From assembly GCA_907163375.1 (NCBI GenBank), contig CAJQUW010001859.1:248001-312000 (forward strand): a stretch of DNA of 64,000 bases. The letters run 5' to 3'. Below are positions 60,518 through 64,000 of the stretch, in pieces; within the stretch, counting starts at the first letter, position 1, and every line of letters starts with the position of its first letter. The translations under genes were made by a program, and so were the position numbers. This DNA comes from Prostheceraeus crozeri (taxonomy: Eukaryota; Platyhelminthes; Polycladida; Euryleptidae). The notes beneath the pieces were generated by a model. It had not been told where the DNA came from, made no database searches, and worked only from the letters and a program-made list of their open reading frames with translations.

Positions 60518-61570
60518 ATGAATGCGTCAATACACGCGTTTCATTCTTTGTATTCTGTGATGGCTGAATTAGTTGATATAAATTACCGTCGACGTAAAGT
60601 CTACAAATCCATATATGATCCATTTATCGAACTTGAGGACTCTGAGTTACTCAGTTGGTATAGATTTGATCGCAATGGCATCGAATTCCTGTGTGATTTA
60701 TTACGAGATAACATCGAACATCGTACAAGGAAAAGCCGTGCAATTCCGGTAGAGACTCAAATTTTGACAACTCTGCGATATTTGGCAACTGGATCGTATC
60801 AACAGGTTGTAGGTGACACCTTAAACATTTCTCAGCCGACTGCCTCTCGCTGCATTGATCGTGTTGTTTCTGCTATGTGTGACCATGCTAAAGATTTCAT
60901 ATACTTACCCGACACAGATCACTTAGAGGGAACTTTTAACGGGTTCTATGCAATCGCCGGATTCCCTCGAGTTTGTGGCTGCGTCGATGGAACCCATGTA
61001 CGGATTCTAGCTTCATCCGAAAATTCTTTGGATTACATAAACAGGAAAGGGTTTCATTCAATCAACGTTCAAGCTGTATGCGATCACCGTGGAATTTTCA
61101 CTAATATTGTTGCTAAATGGCCAGGATCAAGCCATGATAGTTGGGTGCTTCGACAGAGTGCTTTATGGGATCATTTCCAGAACGGAGGTGACTGTGGCTA
61201 CTTGCTTGGTGATGCTGGATATCCATGTCGACCATGGCTACTCACTCCATACGTGAATCCTACTACGGCACCGCGTCAACGTTTTAATCAGTCACATAAG
61301 CGTACCCGTGTTCTCATAGAAAATAGCTTCGGTAGGTGGAAACGACGCTTTGGAATTCTCCACTCAGAAGTGCGACTTTCTCCCAGGAAAACATGTAAAA
61401 TTATTGCTGCATGCGCTATGTTACACAATATTGCAATTTTTCGAAAGTATCCAGATGTTCCGGTTGATACAGACGATATTATAAATGACAACTTCGATGA
61501 CTTATCTAGCACTGAGAACAGCGGTAATGCATATCGAGATGCTGTTACTAATGCTCACTTTCAGTGGTAA
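60518..61570 (+). CDS. HARBI1-like DDE transposase (Harbinger copy 2)
   Basis: An uninterrupted 350-codon frame, normal for PIF/Harbinger transposases (DDE_Tnp_4 family), which cut and join the element ends. A helix-turn-helix-like region (VETQILTTLRYLATGSYQQV, then NISQPTASRCIDRVV) precedes the catalytic core. First Asp is in RVCGCVDGTHVRI, followed by FHSINVQAVCDHRG and AKWPGSSHDSWVL; second Asp in GDAGYPCRPWLLTP; Glu in RVLIENSFGRWKRRF. All three catalytic residues are present. A second ATG at 60560 (MAELVDINYR) could be the true start. AATAAA follows at 61848. It needs the Myb-like partner encoded at 62063-63198. Could be active; harbi1 of vertebrates is the domesticated relative. Confidence 0.93.
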   Translation: MNASIHAFHSLYSVMAELVDINYRRRKVYKSIYDPFIELEDSELLSWYRFDRNGIEFLCDLLRDNIEHRTRKSRAIPVETQILTTLRYLATGSYQQVVGDTLNISQPTASRCIDRVVSAMCDHAKDFIYLPDTDHLEGTFNGFYAIAGFPRVCGCVDGTHVRILASSENSLDYINRKGFHSINVQAVCDHRGIFTNIVAKWPGSSHDSWVLRQSALWDHFQNGGDCGYLLGDAGYPCRPWLLTPYVNPTTAPRQRFNQSHKRTRVLIENSFGRWKRRFGILHSEVRLSPRKTCKIIAACAMLHNIAIFRKYPDVPVDTDDIINDNFDDLSSTENSGNAYRDAVTNAHFQW

Positions 61571-62062
61571 CGTTATGAGTTATTTGTAATTGAATTCATG
61601 CTCAAGGAAGATACTTCCTTTGTTGTTTCTATAATAATACATGTTTTTATTTGTTCGAAAATTTGCATTTCTTATTTATTCATTAGAGCTGTAAGTTATT
61701 CATTAAATTTTCATTTGGTTTCAGTTTGGTTGACTTTTTTTATTATGAAAATAATTTACGAAAATAAGTTCAGAAACCTATTAGGTACATTATGCAAATG
61801 AAGTTATAATATAATTCAAGGTTGTGAACTTGTTATATTAATCAAGAAATAAAATACAGCTTTTAAAATAAGTACGATTAATGATTGCCCTTATCATACA
61901 TACGATTATTTATTTTTCTTATAAATTATTATGAGTTTCATTTACGTGTTCACTACTATAACATCCATCCATCCAGCTTACATCCATTATTTCTTTAGAC
62001 ACTGGAGACAAATTCAAAATCAAACTGCAAATATGTATTTCATGTTCAAATAATAAAAAAAA

Positions 62063-63198
62063 TCATGAAGACAAGAAAGGGTGCTCAGATACTCTGTCCA
62101 GCAGTCTGATGAACTTTTGGAGTGCATCCTTTTGCAAAAGAGCGTTTTCTTTTTGAAGAATTGCATTCTCCTTCTGCAGTTGAAGAACTTCAATCTGTAG
62201 GGGCTTCACATCAATCTCACTGTCCTTACTTACTCTGATGCGTCTCCTCTTCCGGATTGGTGTAGAAGAGTCTGAAAGAATGAGATTTTACTATGTTATT
62301 TCCAGGGGAGATACCCTCACTAAACATTAAATCATACAATACATTTATATTTTTTACATAAATAGTGTGTTCGTGGTAAAATTGAAATAGTTCGTTGTTT
62401 CATGTTTTTGGTTGGCTCGTATATCTGTATATAGCCTACATGTACATCGACAAATCAAATACGAGTTCTGCTACATCATCGACTCTATTCCCATCATATC
62501 AGATACATTAGTAATTTAAGTCCTTATCCTTTTAAAATAAAGCCATGTAAAGCGAGTCAGTGTTACGTCGAGCATGAGAATCTTTAGAAAATAAATAAAA
62601 TTATAAAAAATGGCGTTTTATGATTGGATTTGGTTTACTCAATTTCGTACGCCCACTCTACAGTAGTAGAATTATTTATCGGATTGACTCAAAAAAAATT
62701 TGACAAGAAAACACATGTATATTATGATAAGTTAAGAACTCGAGTATATTGTACAAGTGTAGGTACAAAACGTGGTCACTCACCGTTATTTTCCTTGACA
62801 AAGTCGGAGATCTCGCGAAGCACGCTGTCGTCTCCTGTAACTTGACTGTCGAAGCCATCCACACCTGAGAAAGAGGGTGTCCCTCCGAGGAAATCGATGA
62901 TTGCATTCTCTGGGTCTGTCAGTCCAACAGGTGGTGGTCCGCCTCCAGTAGTCGCCACTGTCCTCTTTATGTCTGCATTCTTCGTCTTTGCAGTGCTCTT
63001 CATGTTGTACCATTTCTTCTTCACCTGTCCTGTCGTTCTTCTTACTGAACTCTCACTGTTAAGATTTGTGGTGATATCGACCCAAGCTTGCTTCCGAACA
63101 CTCGATCCGTTGGGAACTAAGCCGGTCCCGAAGAGTTTGTCGTTATTCTCGCGAACTAACTCAATCAGACGCAACTCTTCTTGCTTCGAGAAAGCCAT
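62063..63198 (-). CDS. Myb/SANT-like partner protein of Harbinger copy 2 (two exons)
   Basis: Exon 1 (63198-62784) encodes a Myb/SANT-like DNA-binding domain: SKQEELRLIELVRENNDKLF, QAWVDITTNLNSES, TTGQVKKKWYNMKSTAKTK, then a Gly/Pro stretch. It ends AACG|GTGAGT, a consensus donor, and the intron ends ttctttcag (62272). Exon 2 (62271-62063) continues in phase as DSSTPIRKRRRIRVSKDSE, a basic nuclear-localisation-like stretch, followed by a leucine-rich coiled coil (VLQLQKENAILQKENALLQK) and a stop. Joined length is 624 nt (207 residues), divisible by three. In Harbingers this protein binds the element ends and helps import the transposase. Exons intact. Confidence 0.88.
62272..62783 (-). other. 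Intron of the Myb/SANT-like gene
   Basis: 512 bp between donor GTGAGTG (62783 downwards) and acceptor ttctttcag|act (62272). A+T-rich. Phase 1; splicing gives the codon GAC. Confidence 0.85.
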
Positions 63199-63437
63199 GA
63201 TAATGTGTGAACTTCAGTGTTTGTGTGGGAGGAGTTAAATTCGAGGGTCTCGAGATGTGATCGCCCACGTATTTAGGGAGTGATACATTTCCGAATGATG
63301 TCACAATGACGTCAATACGTTAAGTAAAGATTCTTGAGATAGCAAAGTATTGTGAATACCAAATACAAAAATTGCTAACCCAAGCAAGAATTCTTACTTT
63401 TAAGACTAAAAATATTTGCTAAGTTGTGAATACGGCC

Positions 63438-63994
63438 ACTGATATGTTACAATTTTCATTTAAATGCTTTGCTACAGATTTACAATGAAAATGTCTGATG
63501 TTAGACAAATGTTCGCTAATTCTCTTTGCCAGCTTCCTTGACGTCTGACCCACATACTGACAGCGGCACCGTTTACATATAATCAGATAAACAATTTTAC
63601 AATTTAGCCTATGTACAATTAAAAAACCGTTGCTATTTAAACTATTTACAACTGAATGGGTGGGCACACCATAAATGCAGACTTCACAATCACAAGGTGT
63701 AAACCCTGTTTCCCAGAAATCTGGAAGCTGCAGGGTAAACTGTAGCACATTCCTGACAGTGTTTCTTATAATACTGCGAGAATATCCTTGTTCTCGCCAC
63801 TTTGACTGGACAGTTTCCTTTACACTTTTAAAATCTTCATAAGTTGAACAGCGAGTAGCCCACCTTAGAACTTGACAAAAGAGGATGGAACGAAAGAAAT
63901 GTGGTGGATGAAAAGACTTCTGTGATAAAATGCTATGACTGTCTGTAGGCTTAAAGTCTACTCTATAAAGAATATGAGGTGTAGACTTGTACAA
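63438..63994 (-). pseudogene. PLE D, 5' part: linker, Cys motif and start of GIY-YIG
   Basis: Minus frame from the window end: FKPTDSHSILSQKSFHPPHF, FRSILFCQVLRWATRC, REQGYSRSIIRNTVRNVLQF (PLE RT C-terminal and linker pattern), then CDCEVCIYG (Cys motif) and IVYLIICKRCRCQYVGQTSR with KRISEHLSNIR (GIY-YIG catalytic region). It breaks at the Harbinger junction after NENCNIS and resumes at 60318. The RT palm would lie beyond 64000. Confidence 0.88.
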
Positions 63995-64000
63995 AAGTAA

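Larger units (their letters stand above)
60319..63437. mobile_element. Harbinger (PIF) DNA transposon, apparently complete copy 2
   Basis: The ends GGCCGTATTCACAA (60319) and TTGTGAATACGGCC (63437) are exact inverted repeats; the same GTATTCACAA motif recurs inside both ends (60383-60392 and, in complement, 63350-63359), probably transposase-binding repeats. It carries a full-length transposase on plus and a spliced Myb/SANT-like gene on minus, convergently placed. It interrupts the GIY-YIG coding region of PLE D. Flanking triplets aat/act are at best a degenerate 3-bp duplication; removal of the element with one triplet restores the PLE frame. Confidence 0.93.

Noticed and set aside
1..64000. 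CRISPR arrays, operons, prophage or bacterial genes
   Set aside because: No regularly spaced repeats, no dense coding, and clear animal transposons and a spliced gene.

Overview
This is a 64 kb piece of an A+T-rich animal nuclear genome. Evidence for a eukaryote is a clean GT-AG intron inside a two-exon gene, TIR transposons of animal families, non-LTR and Penelope-like retroelements, and a secreted prolyl 4-hydroxylase alpha homologue. The mixture of Penelope-like elements (PLEs), Harbinger, hAT, pogo-type and foldback elements suits a (probably marine) invertebrate, but nothing here fixes the phylum. Only one ordinary host-type gene is recognisable; almost everything else that can be named is mobile-element DNA.

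Layout. 1-8103 is a very large, nearly perfect inverted repeat: left arm 1-4744, 1424-bp spacer, right arm 6169-8103. The left arm alone carries a degenerate Harbinger element (633-3231) flanked by a 196-bp direct repeat. The spacer holds a LINE 3' fragment and a PLE 3' fragment, tail to tail. 8104-27059 has no recognisable host gene. It contains a 725-bp foldback (10977-11701), two hAT-type elements with 8-bp target duplications (14406-15827 and 21772-22882), a pre-miRNA-like hairpin (23031-23108) and another foldback (25391-26097). 27060-28583 (minus) encodes a prolyl 4-hydroxylase alpha-like protein that has lost all three iron ligands. 28584-53400 is mostly unassigned, with PLE wreckage (35.3-37.5 kb), a LINE remnant (40.9 kb), a SINE candidate (41.9 kb), a pogo-like MITE (43.4 kb), a third hAT-type element (44.8 kb), two adjacent foldbacks (45.7-47.1 kb) and a LINE RT fragment (49.3-50.4 kb).

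53.5-64.0 kb is a retroelement pile-up: a PLE tail (53.5 kb), an inverted partial PLE copy (A), a forward 5'-truncated copy (B) joined directly to a nearly full-length copy (C, with a gag-like ORF1 and an RT/GIY-YIG ORF2), a (TA)n tract, and an oppositely oriented PLE (D). D's GIY-YIG domain is split by a second Harbinger element (60319-63437). That Harbinger looks complete: it encodes an uninterrupted DDE transposase and a spliced Myb/SANT-like partner.

The most interesting signal is in the PLE tails. Eight sites fold as small hammerhead ribozymes: stem I, a UGA core, stem II, GAAA, then a minimal stem III that in most is a self-complementary ACNNGU hexamer, then the cleavage position. Core positions 3 and 8, normally C and G, appear as A/U in one set of copies, U/A in another and C/G in a third, so they covary as base pairs. 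Together with an in-frame TTTTTTA slippery heptamer at the ORF1/ORF2 overlap of copy C, and repeated tail-to-tail convergence of PLE 3' ends on (TA)n tracts, this makes the PLE cluster the part most worth following up.
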